Shown one piece after another: positions 32,989 to 41,335 of a stretch of 56,313 nucleotides of DNA; within the stretch, counting starts at the first letter, position 1; every line of letters begins with the position of its first letter. The stretch spans positions 1 to 56,313 of the forward strand of contig VAWY01000005.1 of NCBI GenBank assembly GCA_005888335.1. The letters run 5' to 3'. The position numbers were made by a program, and so were the translations under genes. The notes under the pieces are model-generated. The model made no database searches. It saw nothing but the letters and a program-made list of their open reading frames with translations, and was not told where the DNA came from. This stretch comes from Actinomycetota bacterium. GTDB taxonomy: Bacteria > Actinomycetota > Thermoleophilia > Solirubrobacterales > Solirubrobacteraceae.

Positions 32989-33434
32989 TGGTTAAGACCA
33001 CGCTTGACACCGCTGCAATCGCCGACCGCTTGCGGCCGGTGCTGTTGCGGGTGGGACGCGAGCTCCGCCGGGAGGCTCGCGAGGTCGGAGTCTCACCCGA
33101 GCAGGTATCGCTGCTCGTCGCGATCAAGTACGCGCCGGGCATCGGTGTCCGGGAACTGGCGGCGCGTGAGCGCGTCTCGCCGCCCGCGCTGTCGAACCAT
33201 GTCGATCGACTCGAGCGCGACGGACTCGTCGTCCGCACGCCGAGCGCCGACGACCGCCGCCGCGTCGGCCTGACTCTCACCGAGGAGGGCCGGCGCCTCC
33301 TGCGTCGCGTCCGCTCGCGCCGCACTGCCTGGCTCTCGTCCCGGCTCGGCAGCCTGACCGAGGCGGAGCTCGCCGCCGTCGAGGCGGCGCTCGAGCCGCT
33401 CTCGCGGCTGTTGCCGGAAGCCGAGCGGCCGTGA
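32988..33434 (+). CDS. MarR-family transcriptional regulator
   Basis: 148-residue winged-helix repressor of normal MarR length. The DNA-binding core is GVRELAARERVSPPALSNHV (helix-turn-helix) followed by the wing VRTPSADDRRRVGLTLTEEG. ATG 32988 gives the family-typical start (MVKTTLDTAAIADRLRPVLL); the frame is open farther upstream through the palindromes but that stretch is Arg-rich and unlike the family. Coupled to the MFS gene (GTGA overlap at 33431-33434), so it probably controls that exporter in response to a small ligand. Confidence 0.88.
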   Translation: MVKTTLDTAAIADRLRPVLLRVGRELRREAREVGVSPEQVSLLVAIKYAPGIGVRELAARERVSPPALSNHVDRLERDGLVVRTPSADDRRRVGLTLTEEGRRLLRRVRSRRTAWLSSRLGSLTEAELAAVEAALEPLSRLLPEAERP

Positions 33435-34668
33435 AGCGCACCTTCTCGAGCCTGCGCTACCGCAACTACCGCCTCTTCTTCACCGGCCAGGCGATCTCGC
33501 AGACCGGCTCCTGGATGCAGCGCATCGCGCTCGGCTGGTACGTCCTCCAGCTGACCCATGACCCGTTCGCCGTCGGCGTGATGGCGCTCGCGCAGTTCCT
33601 GCCGTTCACGATCTTCGGACTCTTCGCGGGCGTAATCACGGACCGGCTCGACGCGCGCCGCCTCGTGATCGGCACGCAGATCGCGCAGGTCGCCACCGCG
33701 ATCGTCCTCACGTGGATCGCGCTCGGCGGGTTCGCTCGGCCGTGGATGCTCTATTCGATCGCGTTCCTGAACGGGCTCGTGCTCGTGCTCGACGTCCCGT
33801 CGCGCCAGCAGCTCACGTACCGGATGGTGGGCCGCGACGCGCTGCCGAACGCGATCGCCCTCAACTCGAGCCTCTTCAACGCCTCGCGGATCTTCGGCCC
33901 CTCGGTCGCCGGAGTGGTCTACGGCTTCGGCGGCGCCGGAGTCTGCTTCCTCGTCAACTCGATCAGTTTCTTCGCCGTGCTCGTCAGCCTGCTCGCGATG
34001 CGCGTGCGCGACTTCTTCCCGCTCGAAGAGTTCGAGCGGCCGTCGATTTTCCGCGGCACACGCGACGGTCTGGCGTATCTCCGCGGCCAGCCGCGCATGC
34101 TCGTCGTGATTGCGCTCACGCTTGCCCTCAGCACGTTCTGCTTCAACTTCAACGTCACGCTGCCGGTGCTCGCCGGAGAGACGCTGCATTCGTCAGCCGT
34201 CGTCTACGGACTGCTGTCGGCCGTTTTCGGCGCGGGCGCTCTCGTCGGTGCTCTCGCCGCCGCCTCACGCGGCCGCGCGTCGGCGAGGGTGATGATCGGC
34301 GGCTCGCTCGTCTTCAGCGGCTCGGAGCTCCTGCTCGCCCCTGTGCGGACGCCGTTGCTCGCCGGCGTGCTGCTCTTCTTCGTCGGCGCCGGCTTCGCCG
34401 CCTGGTCCGCCAACTCGAACGCGACGATACAGCTCGCCGCACCCGACCGGCTGCGCGGCCGCATGATCGGTATCTCCTGCTCGCCGGCTGGCTCTGCGCC
34501 AAGGGCGGAACGGAGCTCGCGTTCGTCGTCGCCGGCATCGCGGGCCTGGCCGCGACGGGGCTGGCCGCACGACGCCTCGGCTCCGTAGACTGGCGACTGC
34601 GCGCCAGGGCGCACCCCGTCCGCGACAAGGGACGCTCCCACCTCGCCACGCAGGCCAAATCCAGCTGA
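33431..34668 (+). pseudogene. MFS exporter (DHA3/EntS-like), frameshifted by an internal deletion
   Basis: Multidrug or siderophore-type MFS protein. Frame 2 encodes ten or so helices from SLRYRNYRLFFTGQAISQTG, typical of DHA3, to LAAPDRLRGRMIG near 34470. Frame 1 resumes YLLLAGWLCAKGGTELAFVV to a normal charged tail at 34668. Family members have about 15 residues (helix 11 start) between these blocks, so about 45-50 nt are missing at 34469-34474. It is expressed with the preceding MarR gene. A short hairpin (TCGGC-GGAA-GCCGA) near 34680 may end transcription. The product may be intact in the real genome. Confidence 0.8.
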
Positions 34669-34739
34669 CGACCTCTCTTCGGCGGAAGCCGAGAACCGTT
34701 AGGAGTGCGGCCCGGCAATTCCGCCGCGGGCGAGCTGTA

Positions 34740-35537
34740 CTACCTCGTGCACTTCCCGTCGTGAGCGGCGGCGCCTCCAGTCGCCTTACCGCGTCGCAGC
34801 GAGATGCGCTTGATGTCCTTCTTGGAGATCACGTCGAGGACACGACAGGTGTACGTCGCGCCGACGCTCGGTGCGAGAAAGATCTCGTCACTGTCCCTGC
34901 CGATGTAAAAGCCACGCTCGGGCGGGCCGTGTACGAACGAGACGACTGCGTAGTCGAAGTGCACCGGCGGGTGCATCGCGTGTTCGTAGGCGAGGGCGAG
35001 CCCGACGACGAGCATGCAGCCGAGCGCGGCGAGGTGCGGATGCGTAAGCCATCGCCACCGTCTGTTCGCGAACCATGCAGCTCCCGCGACGAGCACGCCC
35101 GCCGCCGTGAGCAGGACGTGTTCGACGCGGAGGCGGCCATGCGGCACTGCGACGAAGACGATCGCGCCGACGACGATGCCCGCCACGCCTGCCGCGGCGA
35201 GCGAGCGCTGCACCGTTCCGCTGCTGCGCTCGGTCGTGCGCGGCCCAGCAACGGAGGCAAGAAAGCCTGCGGCAGTCGTCGCGATCGCGACGCCGACCGG
35301 CACGAGCAGGGACCGAACGCCGACCACGAGCAGGAGGTCGTGCGGCATGGCCGAGACCGGCTGATCGGCCGGGAGGCCGAGGGTCTTCAGCCTGCGGAAC
35401 TCGAAAAGCACGCCGACGAGGTACAGCGCGAACGTGACGCCGGCGACCGTTCCGAGGACGCCGAGGACGGTCATCGCGAGGCGCGACGGTTGCCGCTCGC
35501 CACTTGGACTCGACGTCACAGACGTCGATCGTCCCAC
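34740..35537 (-). CDS. Five-helix membrane protein with C-terminal exported domain
   Basis: 265-residue protein of unknown function. Five hydrophobic segments span residues about 20-185 (AMTVLGVLGTVAGVTFALYL, LLVVGVRSLLVPVGVAIATT, LAAAGVAGIVVGAIVFVAVP and two more). About 75 residues follow that would face outside (GFYIGRDSDEIFLAPSVGAT and a basic tail). The GTG at 35537 gives the longest form; an ATG at 35474 would begin just before helix 1 and is equally plausible. It converges with the broken MFS gene. Confidence 0.65.
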   Translation of the reverse strand: MGRSTSVTSSPSGERQPSRLAMTVLGVLGTVAGVTFALYLVGVLFEFRRLKTLGLPADQPVSAMPHDLLLVVGVRSLLVPVGVAIATTAAGFLASVAGPRTTERSSGTVQRSLAAAGVAGIVVGAIVFVAVPHGRLRVEHVLLTAAGVLVAGAAWFANRRWRWLTHPHLAALGCMLVVGLALAYEHAMHPPVHFDYAVVSFVHGPPERGFYIGRDSDEIFLAPSVGATYTCRVLDVISKKDIKRISLRRGKATGGAAAHDGKCTR

Positions 35538-35832
35538 CTCGGGCTCGCCGAAGCCAGTGCTCGCGCCGGTGGCGCATCGGCGACGGAGCGGTGTCCCTGC
35601 CGGCCGCCCCGGCGGGCCGGGCTACGAGGCGATCGTGCGCCGAGTCGCCGACGCTCGCCCTCTATCAGGACGTCCTGGAACTCGAGGGGTAGCAGCCCCG
35701 GGTCGGCGGCGGGTCAATACGGCAAGGCCGCGCAAGATTCCCGCGGCCGCGGCGTCCTTGTCTCAGAGAGGGGGGCCGGGCGGTGGGCCGCAGCCCGACC
35801 CGGCCCCCTTTTCTGTCCTCTAGTGTCCTGGG
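35538..35832. other. 295-nt region with a possible eroded gene end or RNA leader
   Basis: No complete gene. On the plus strand, frame 1 reads GYEAIVRRVADAR and frame 2 then reads LYQDVLELEG to a TAG at 35690-35692, as if a C-terminus had lost a short segment. A 7-bp stem GGCCGCG/CGCGGCC lies around 35728-35750. A canonical intrinsic terminator follows at 35771-35812. The region may be a remnant gene, a small RNA or an untranslated leader. A TAGTGT hexamer at 35821-35826 could be a -10 for the next gene. Confidence 0.4.
35771..35812 (+). terminator. Canonical intrinsic terminator 20 nt before the hydrolase ATG
   Basis: Ten-bp outer stem GGGGGCCGGG/CCCGGCCCCC, inner GGGC/GCCC with loop CGCA, then TTTT (35809-35812). 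It points along the plus strand although the upstream annotated gene runs on the minus strand, so it must end an unannotated plus transcript or act as an attenuator. Confidence 0.8.
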
Positions 35833-36645
35833 ATGTTCGGCCGGCTGGACGTCGACGGGTTGGGCATGCACTACGTCGACGAGGGCGACGGCGCGCCCGT
35901 GCTCTTGCTGCACGGGGAGCCGACGTCGTCATATCTCTGGCGCAAGATCATCCCGCAGCTTCCGGGCCGGAAGGTCGCCCCCGACCTGATCGGCTTCGGC
36001 CGCTCGGACAAGCCGGAGGACCTCGGCTGGTACTCGTACGACCGGCACGTCGACTCGATCGTGCGGCTCGTAGCGGAGCTCGACCTGAGCGGGCTGACGC
36101 TCGTCGTGCACGACTGGGGAGGCCCGATCGGGATGCGCTTCGCCGTCGAGCAGCCGGAGCGCGTCGAGCGGCTCGTCATCCTCAACACCGGGATCGGAGG
36201 CGGCCGCCCGCCCAGCGACACGTGGCTTCGCTTCCGCGACGTCGTGCGCGACCTCGGCGGCGCACTCGACATCGGCCGGCTCGTCGAAGCGGGCACGGCG
36301 CAAGGTCTGTCCGACGAGGTGCGGGCGGCCTACGACGCACCGTTCCCCACGCCCGAGTCGAAAGCCGGCGCCCTCGCCTTCCCCGAGCTCGTGCCGACGG
36401 AGCCGGGGCATCCGAACGCGGAGCCGATGAATCGCGTGCTCGCAGCGCTGCGGGAATGGACGAAGCCGACGCTCGTGGTCTGGGGCGCCGAGGACACCGT
36501 GCTGCCGCCGCACTTCGCGGAGCGCTTCGTCGAGCTGATCCCGGGGGCGCAGGGCCCCGTGCTGATCGAAGGGGCGTCGCATTTCCTCCAGGAGGACCGG
36601 CCGGACGAGGTCGCGGAGGCGATCCGGCGCTTCATGGCTTGGTGA
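35833..36645 (+). CDS. Haloalkane-dehalogenase-like alpha/beta hydrolase
   Basis: 270-residue alpha/beta hydrolase. The oxyanion region is HGEPTSSYLWRK (His27, Glu29) and the nucleophile elbow is VVHDWGGP with Asp94-Trp95, the Asp nucleophile and halide-binding Trp of haloalkane dehalogenases. The acid is Asp221 (WGAEDTVLPP) and the base His250 (GASHFLQED). The HGEP variant resembles the DhlA-type subfamily. Cytoplasmic; natural substrate unknown and could be non-halogenated. Its stop overlaps the start of the DHA2 exporter (GTGA), suggesting joint function in detoxification. Confidence 0.8.
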   Translation: MFGRLDVDGLGMHYVDEGDGAPVLLLHGEPTSSYLWRKIIPQLPGRKVAPDLIGFGRSDKPEDLGWYSYDRHVDSIVRLVAELDLSGLTLVVHDWGGPIGMRFAVEQPERVERLVILNTGIGGGRPPSDTWLRFRDVVRDLGGALDIGRLVEAGTAQGLSDEVRAAYDAPFPTPESKAGALAFPELVPTEPGHPNAEPMNRVLAALREWTKPTLVVWGAEDTVLPPHFAERFVELIPGAQGPVLIEGASHFLQEDRPDEVAEAIRRFMAW

Positions 36646-38048
36646 GGCAACACCACAACGTCACGCTCGCGATCCTCGCGCTCGCGTGCACGGCGTTCGC
36701 GCTGCAGCAGACGATGGTCGTGCCCGCGCTGCCGATCCTCCAGCGCGACCTCGGTACGACGACGACGTGGGTCACCTGGGTGCTCACCGTCTTTCTGCTC
36801 GTCGCCGCTGTCGCAACGCCGATCATCGGGAGGCTCGGCGACCAGTACGGGAAGGGGCGCCTGCTCGCGATCTCGCTGGCGCTCTTCCTCGCCGGCTGCA
36901 TCGGCTGCGCGGCCGCCTGGAATATCTGGTCGCTGATCGCTTTCCGCGCGGTTGCCGGTGCGGGGGCCGGCGTGTTCCCGCTCTCGTTCGCGATCATCCG
37001 GGACGAGTTCCCGCCCGACCGCGTCGGGGTCGGCATCGGGCTCGTGTCAGCTGTCTTCGGCGTCGGCGGCGGGTTCGGCGTCGTGTTCGCAGGGCTGATC
37101 GTCGACAACCTCAGCTGGCGCTGGCTGTTCCTCGCCGGCTCTGCGCTCACAGCCGTCGCGCTCGTCCTCGTGCACCGCTTCGTGCCGGAGTCGCCGATCA
37201 AGACGCCGTCGCGGGTCGACGTCCCCGGCGCGGCGCTGCTGTCGCTCGCCCTGATCGCGCTGCTCGTGGCGTTGAGCGAGGCGCATTCCTGGGGCTGGAC
37301 GTCGAGCCGGATCCTGGGGCTCTTCGGTGTCGCTCTCGCCGCCGCGATCGAGTGGGGAATCGTCGAGACACAAGTCGCGGATCCGCTTGTCGACATGCGC
37401 ATGCTCGCGCACCGACCGATCCTCTTCACGAACGTCACCGCGGCAATCGCAGGCTTCGCGATGTTCGGGACCTTCGTTTTGATCCCGAACTTCGTCGAGA
37501 TGCCGCACGGCCTGTCTGCGGCCAGCGCGCGACTCGTCGACTACGGCTTCAATGCGAACGCGACGAAGGCCGGCCTCTACCTCCTCCCCGGCTCGGTGAT
37601 GCTGCTGTTCGCAGGGCCTGTCGCGGGCCGTCTCGGCAGCCGGATCGGCTTCAAGTGGCCGCTCGCGATGGGACTCGCGCTCGTGGCGGCGTCGGCGTCC
37701 GGACTGGCGGCGTGCCACGACCGCCCCTGGCAGATCTGGGTCAGCCAGGGCGTGCCCGGCATCGGCATCGGCTTCGCGTTCGCATCGATGGCCACGCTGA
37801 TCGCGGAGAACGTCCGGCCGGAGGAAACGGGCGTCGCGTCAGGAATGAACACGGTCATGCGTGCGATCGGCGGCGTCATCGGCGCTCAGACCGGCGCGGC
37901 GCTGCTCGCTGCCTACACGATCGGCAACTCCGGGCTCCCCGCCGAGCGCGCCTACGTGATCACCTTCGCAATCGGCGCCGGCGCGGCCGTCATCGGTGCG
38001 GGCCTGGCGTGCTTGACACCGGAGCCGCGGCGCCACTTCAGCCTCTGA
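36642..38048 (+). CDS. MFS transporter, DHA2 (14-helix) type
   Basis: 468-residue drug:proton antiporter-like exporter. Motif A is GRLGDQYGKGR and motif C-like sequence GAGAGVFPLSFAIIRDEFPP follows; 14 hydrophobic segments. GTG 36642 overlaps the hydrolase stop. A TTG at 36639 is an alternative. The protein has a loop rich in small polar residues (VEMPHGLSAASARLVDYGFN) on the outside between helices 9 and 10. Substrate unknown. Confidence 0.88.
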   Translation: MRQHHNVTLAILALACTAFALQQTMVVPALPILQRDLGTTTTWVTWVLTVFLLVAAVATPIIGRLGDQYGKGRLLAISLALFLAGCIGCAAAWNIWSLIAFRAVAGAGAGVFPLSFAIIRDEFPPDRVGVGIGLVSAVFGVGGGFGVVFAGLIVDNLSWRWLFLAGSALTAVALVLVHRFVPESPIKTPSRVDVPGAALLSLALIALLVALSEAHSWGWTSSRILGLFGVALAAAIEWGIVETQVADPLVDMRMLAHRPILFTNVTAAIAGFAMFGTFVLIPNFVEMPHGLSAASARLVDYGFNANATKAGLYLLPGSVMLLFAGPVAGRLGSRIGFKWPLAMGLALVAASASGLAACHDRPWQIWVSQGVPGIGIGFAFASMATLIAENVRPEETGVASGMNTVMRAIGGVIGAQTGAALLAAYTIGNSGLPAERAYVITFAIGAGAAVIGAGLACLTPEPRRHFSL

Positions 38049-38064
38049 CCGCACTAAAGTAAAC

Positions 38065-39798
38065 ATGAGGCCCGTGCGCGCGTATCGCATCTATCTCGCA
38101 GCCGGTCTGCCGGCGATCGCGGTCTATTTCGCGTTCCCCTCGGGCGGGAGCGCACAGGCCGCCTTCTACGACGTGATCGGCGGCAGCGCGGTGCTCGCGA
38201 TCTTGCTCGCGGTCCGCCTCCACCGGCCGCAGCGCTGGCTGTCGTGGGTGCTCTTCGCCCTCGGCAACGGGTTCTTCGTGCTGGGTGACATCATCAGCGG
38301 GGTCCAGGGAGACGTTCCGCCGCCGACCGTGGCCGACGGCTTCTATCTCGTCGGCTACCCGCTGATCGCCGTGGGCCTCCTGCTGTTCGTGCTCTCGGCC
38401 GGCCGTCGGAACAGGCTGGCCGCCCTTGGAGATGCGGCGATCTTCACCGTCGCGTTCGCGCTCTTCCAGTGGATCTTCGTGATGGGCCCGGCGGTGCGTG
38501 AAGGCGGCAGCACTGCCGAGCACGTCGTCGCCGGCCTCTACCCGGCGATGGACGTGGTGCTGCTCGGCGGCTTCACCGGCTTCTTCGTCTCGGCGGCGTG
38601 GCGAACCCCGGCGTTCCGGCTACTCGTGGCCGGCGTGCTCGCGCTGCTCGCCGCGGACGAGATCTACGGCCTCAACACGTCCGCCTACACGGGCGGCGAC
38701 TGGATCGACGCCCTCTGGCTCCTGTCGTACGTGCTCTGGGCGACGGCAGCGCTGCATCCCTCGATGCGGGAGCTCACGGAGCCGCGCGTCGAGCCCACGC
38801 TCCGGATCCGGCTCGGGCGGATCGCGGTGCTCTCGGCGGCATTGCTCAGCGTGCCCGCCATTCTGTTCGTCCAGGAGTTGCGCGACCGTCCGCTCGAGAC
38901 GTACGTCGTCGCAGGCGTCGGCAGCGCGATCGCCCTGCTCGTGATCGGACGGCTCACGGGCATCCTGCGGGCGCTGGAGCGCATTCGGCTGCGCGAGCGC
39001 GCGGCACGTTCCCTTGCCGAGGCGACGCAACACCAGCTCGCGCTTCAGAACGAACGACTCGTCGAAGCCGATCGGCTGAAGGACGAGTTCGTCGCGCTCA
39101 TCTCGCACGACCTGCGTACGCCGCTCACGTCGATCATGGGCTACGTGGAGCTGGCGCTGGACGAGGACATCGAGCCGGAGCTCGACGAGGAGCGACGCTC
39201 CTACCTCAAGGTCGTCGCGCGCAGCTCGGAGCGGCTCCTCCGCCTGGTCGACGATCTGCTGTTCGTGGCAAAGCTCCAGGCCGGTACGCTCGTACTCTCA
39301 CCGGCCGAACTCGACCTCTGCGGTATTGCGGGGCAAGCGGTCGAGGAAGCGCGTCCGCGAGCGGAGTCGAAGGAGCTCGCGCTTTCGTTCCTCGGCAGCA
39401 GCCCGGTTGTCGTCGAGGCGGACAAGGGGCGCGTCTTCCAGTTGCTCGACAATCTCATCTCGAACGCGATCAAGTTCACGCCGGAGGGCGGCCGCATAGA
39501 CGTTCGGGTGGTGCCGGCACTCGACGGTGCGGTGCTCGAGGTCAGCGACACAGGCGTCGGGCTTGGACCGGGTGAGGCCGAGCTCGTGTTCGACCGCTTC
39601 TTCCGATCCTCCCACGCGGACACGCAGGGGATTCCGGGCACCGGGCTCGGCCTGTTCATTGCACGCGCGATTGCTGAGGCGCACGGCGGCAGGATCTCAG
39701 CGTCGGCGCGTCAGGGCGGAGGCACGACGTTCCGGATCGAGCTGCCGTCGAAGCTCCCGGGCCGGCCCGAGACGGCGCATCAGGAGCTCGTCGCATGA
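38065..39798 (+). CDS. Membrane sensor histidine kinase
   Basis: 577-residue kinase. The N-terminal about 290 residues carry eight or so helices, a 7TM-like sensor without a large outside domain. A short coiled linker leads to the dimerisation/H-box FVALISHDLRTPLTSIMGYV (phospho-acceptor His348), then the HATPase: N-box LDNLISNAIKFTP, G1 VSDTGVGLG and G2 GTGLGLFIARAI. TAAAGT-like hexamer TAAAGT (38055-38060) is 4 nt before ATG 38065, suggesting leaderless mRNA. The last codons overlap the response regulator gene (ATGA). Confidence 0.92.
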   Translation: MRPVRAYRIYLAAGLPAIAVYFAFPSGGSAQAAFYDVIGGSAVLAILLAVRLHRPQRWLSWVLFALGNGFFVLGDIISGVQGDVPPPTVADGFYLVGYPLIAVGLLLFVLSAGRRNRLAALGDAAIFTVAFALFQWIFVMGPAVREGGSTAEHVVAGLYPAMDVVLLGGFTGFFVSAAWRTPAFRLLVAGVLALLAADEIYGLNTSAYTGGDWIDALWLLSYVLWATAALHPSMRELTEPRVEPTLRIRLGRIAVLSAALLSVPAILFVQELRDRPLETYVVAGVGSAIALLVIGRLTGILRALERIRLRERAARSLAEATQHQLALQNERLVEADRLKDEFVALISHDLRTPLTSIMGYVELALDEDIEPELDEERRSYLKVVARSSERLLRLVDDLLFVAKLQAGTLVLSPAELDLCGIAGQAVEEARPRAESKELALSFLGSSPVVVEADKGRVFQLLDNLISNAIKFTPEGGRIDVRVVPALDGAVLEVSDTGVGLGPGEAELVFDRFFRSSHADTQGIPGTGLGLFIARAIAEAHGGRISASARQGGGTTFRIELPSKLPGRPETAHQELVA

Positions 39799-40166
39799 CC
39801 GAGCTCGTGCTCGTCGCGGATGACGACGACGACATTCTCCTGCTCGTCACGACGCGTCTGCGCCGCGACGGCTTCGAGGTCGTGCAGGCGAGCAGCGGCG
39901 ACGAGGCACTCCGGCTCGCGCGTGAGAAGCGGCCGCGGCTTGCGGTGCTCGACATCGGCATGCCGGGCCTCGACGGGCTCGAGGTGCTCGAGCAGATCCG
40001 TGCAGACGACGAGCTGCGCAACATGCGTGTGCTGCTGCTCACCGCGAAGGCGCAGGAGTCGGATGTCCGGCGCGGCTTCGACACGGGCGCGGATGCGTAC
40101 GTCAAGAAGCCGTTTTCACCGGCCGATCTCTCAGCCCGCGTGCGCGAGCTGCTCGACGGCGCTTAA
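39795..40166 (+). CDS. Single-domain response regulator (CheY-like)
   Basis: 123-residue stand-alone receiver. Acidic pocket ADDDDD (residues 8-13), phospho-acceptor Asp53 (LAVLDIGMPGLDG), conserved Thr in LLLTAKAQ, and Lys in YVKKPF. Without an output domain it must act by protein contact or phosphorelay. Coupled to the histidine kinase by a 4-nt overlap, its likely partner. It converges on the OmpR-type gene with 4 nt overlap. Confidence 0.92.
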   Translation: MTELVLVADDDDDILLLVTTRLRRDGFEVVQASSGDEALRLAREKRPRLAVLDIGMPGLDGLEVLEQIRADDELRNMRVLLLTAKAQESDVRRGFDTGADAYVKKPFSPADLSARVRELLDGA

Positions 40167-40852
40167 GGCGCGCGGTAGCGGTAGCCGAAGCCGCGCACGG
40201 TCTCGATCGGAGCCACATCGGGCTCGTCGGGCTCGAGCTTGCGGCGGAGATAGCCGACGTAGAGCTTGACCTGGTCGCCGCCGACGCCGTATGCATCGCC
40301 CCAGACGAGGTCGAGCAGCTGCTCGCGGCTCAGCACCTGGCGCGGGTTGCGTACGAATGTGGAGAGAAGCCGGAACTCGAGCGGCGTCAGCTGCACCTCG
40401 CGGTCGCCGACCGTGACACGCGCCTGCGTCCAGTCGATGGCGAGATAGGCGTCGGCGTACGACTGCTCCTCGCCGCGCGTGGCGCGCGTGGCCCGGCGGA
40501 GGAGCGCCTGCACCCGCGCGACGATCTCCTGCTTGCCGAACGGCTTGACGACGTAGTCGTCGGCGCCGGCCTGAAGCCCGCGGACGCGCTCGAGCTCGTC
40601 GCCGCGGGCGGTGAGCATGAGGACCGGGACGTCCGACATGTCGCGGATCCGGTCGAGGACGTTCCAGCCGTCCAGCTCGGGCATGTTCACGTCGAGGACG
40701 ACGAGGTCCGGCCGCCAGGAGTGGAACTCCCGGAGGGCTTCGCGGCCGTTCGGGGCCTCATGGACGTCGATCCCGCCGCGCTCGAGCAGCGTGCGGACGA
40801 GCGAGCGGATGTCGTCATCGTCGTCGACCACGAGCACCCGCGAACTGGTCAT
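40163..40852 (-). CDS. OmpR/PhoB-family response regulator
   Basis: 229-residue two-domain regulator. Receiver: VVDDDDDIRSL, phospho-acceptor in LVVLDVNMPELDG, Thr in LMLTARGD and Lys in YVVKPFG. The winged-helix output has VQLTPLEFRLLSTFVRNPRQ and VGYLRRKLEPDEPDVAPIETVRG-type ends. ATG 40852 begins the receiver directly; the longer upstream frame is unlike the family. No kinase lies beside it on its own strand, so it may be served by the kinase at 38065. Confidence 0.9.
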   Translation of the reverse strand: MTSSRVLVVDDDDDIRSLVRTLLERGGIDVHEAPNGREALREFHSWRPDLVVLDVNMPELDGWNVLDRIRDMSDVPVLMLTARGDELERVRGLQAGADDYVVKPFGKQEIVARVQALLRRATRATRGEEQSYADAYLAIDWTQARVTVGDREVQLTPLEFRLLSTFVRNPRQVLSREQLLDLVWGDAYGVGGDQVKLYVGYLRRKLEPDEPDVAPIETVRGFGYRYRAP

Positions 40853-40903
40853 ACCGATCTCATACCACGCGCATCCGCGGTTCCCTCGCCCGGAGCCGAG
40901 ATT

Positions 40904-41251
40904 GTGCCTGTGGCGACCATTCTCATCGTCGATCCAGACACGGCGAACCGGTCGCTGCTCGAGCTTCTCTGCCTGCGGCTCGGTCACAGACCGATCGGCT
41001 CACGCGAGTGGGTCGAGGGCGAGGAGCCGGATCTGCTGCTGTTGGAACCTGCCTCGCGTCCGGGCTTGCGGCTGGCCCGGGGCGTGCGGCGGCGATTTCC
41101 GCAGCTGCCGATCCTGTGCGTGAGCATCGACGGCCCGAGCCAGGAGACCAGTGCGCTCGGGTGCGTCGGCCACGTGATGAAGCCGTTCCGCCGTTCGCAG
41201 CTCGAGGGTGCGCTCGAGCAGGCGCTCCTCCCCGCGGCGAACGCGCTCTAA
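40904..41251 (+). CDS. Degenerate receiver-like protein with Glu in place of the phospho-Asp
   Basis: 115-residue receiver fold. The N-terminal strand is VATILIVDPD. The phospho-acceptor position is Glu48 (PDLLLLEPAS); the Thr/Ser switch survives as LCVSIDG and the Lys as HVMKPFRR (Lys93). Glu at this site can mimic constitutive phosphorylation, so it may be permanently on. GTG 40904 has a GGAG element about 8 nt upstream; GTG 40910 is an alternative. It is divergent from the OmpR-type gene across 51 nt. Confidence 0.7.
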   Translation: MPVATILIVDPDTANRSLLELLCLRLGHRPIGSREWVEGEEPDLLLLEPASRPGLRLARGVRRRFPQLPILCVSIDGPSQETSALGCVGHVMKPFRRSQLEGALEQALLPAANAL

Positions 41252-41335
41252 CGGCATAGGCCGGGTGCAGAGCGGCGAGCGCCCGGCCTGCCTTCTCCGC
41301 GTTTGCGCAACGCCCAGGTGTACTACGCTCGAGCC

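Noticed and set aside
1543..34474. Programmed frameshifting or translational bypassing to explain the broken genes
   Set aside because: Conserved residues are missing from the DNA itself; bypassing skips extra DNA and cannot restore absent codons, and no slippery sites occur at the junctions.
34761..38048. 1095-codon plus-strand open frame
   Set aside because: Only the last 468 codons (from 36642) encode the MFS protein; the rest is antisense or out of frame with better genes.
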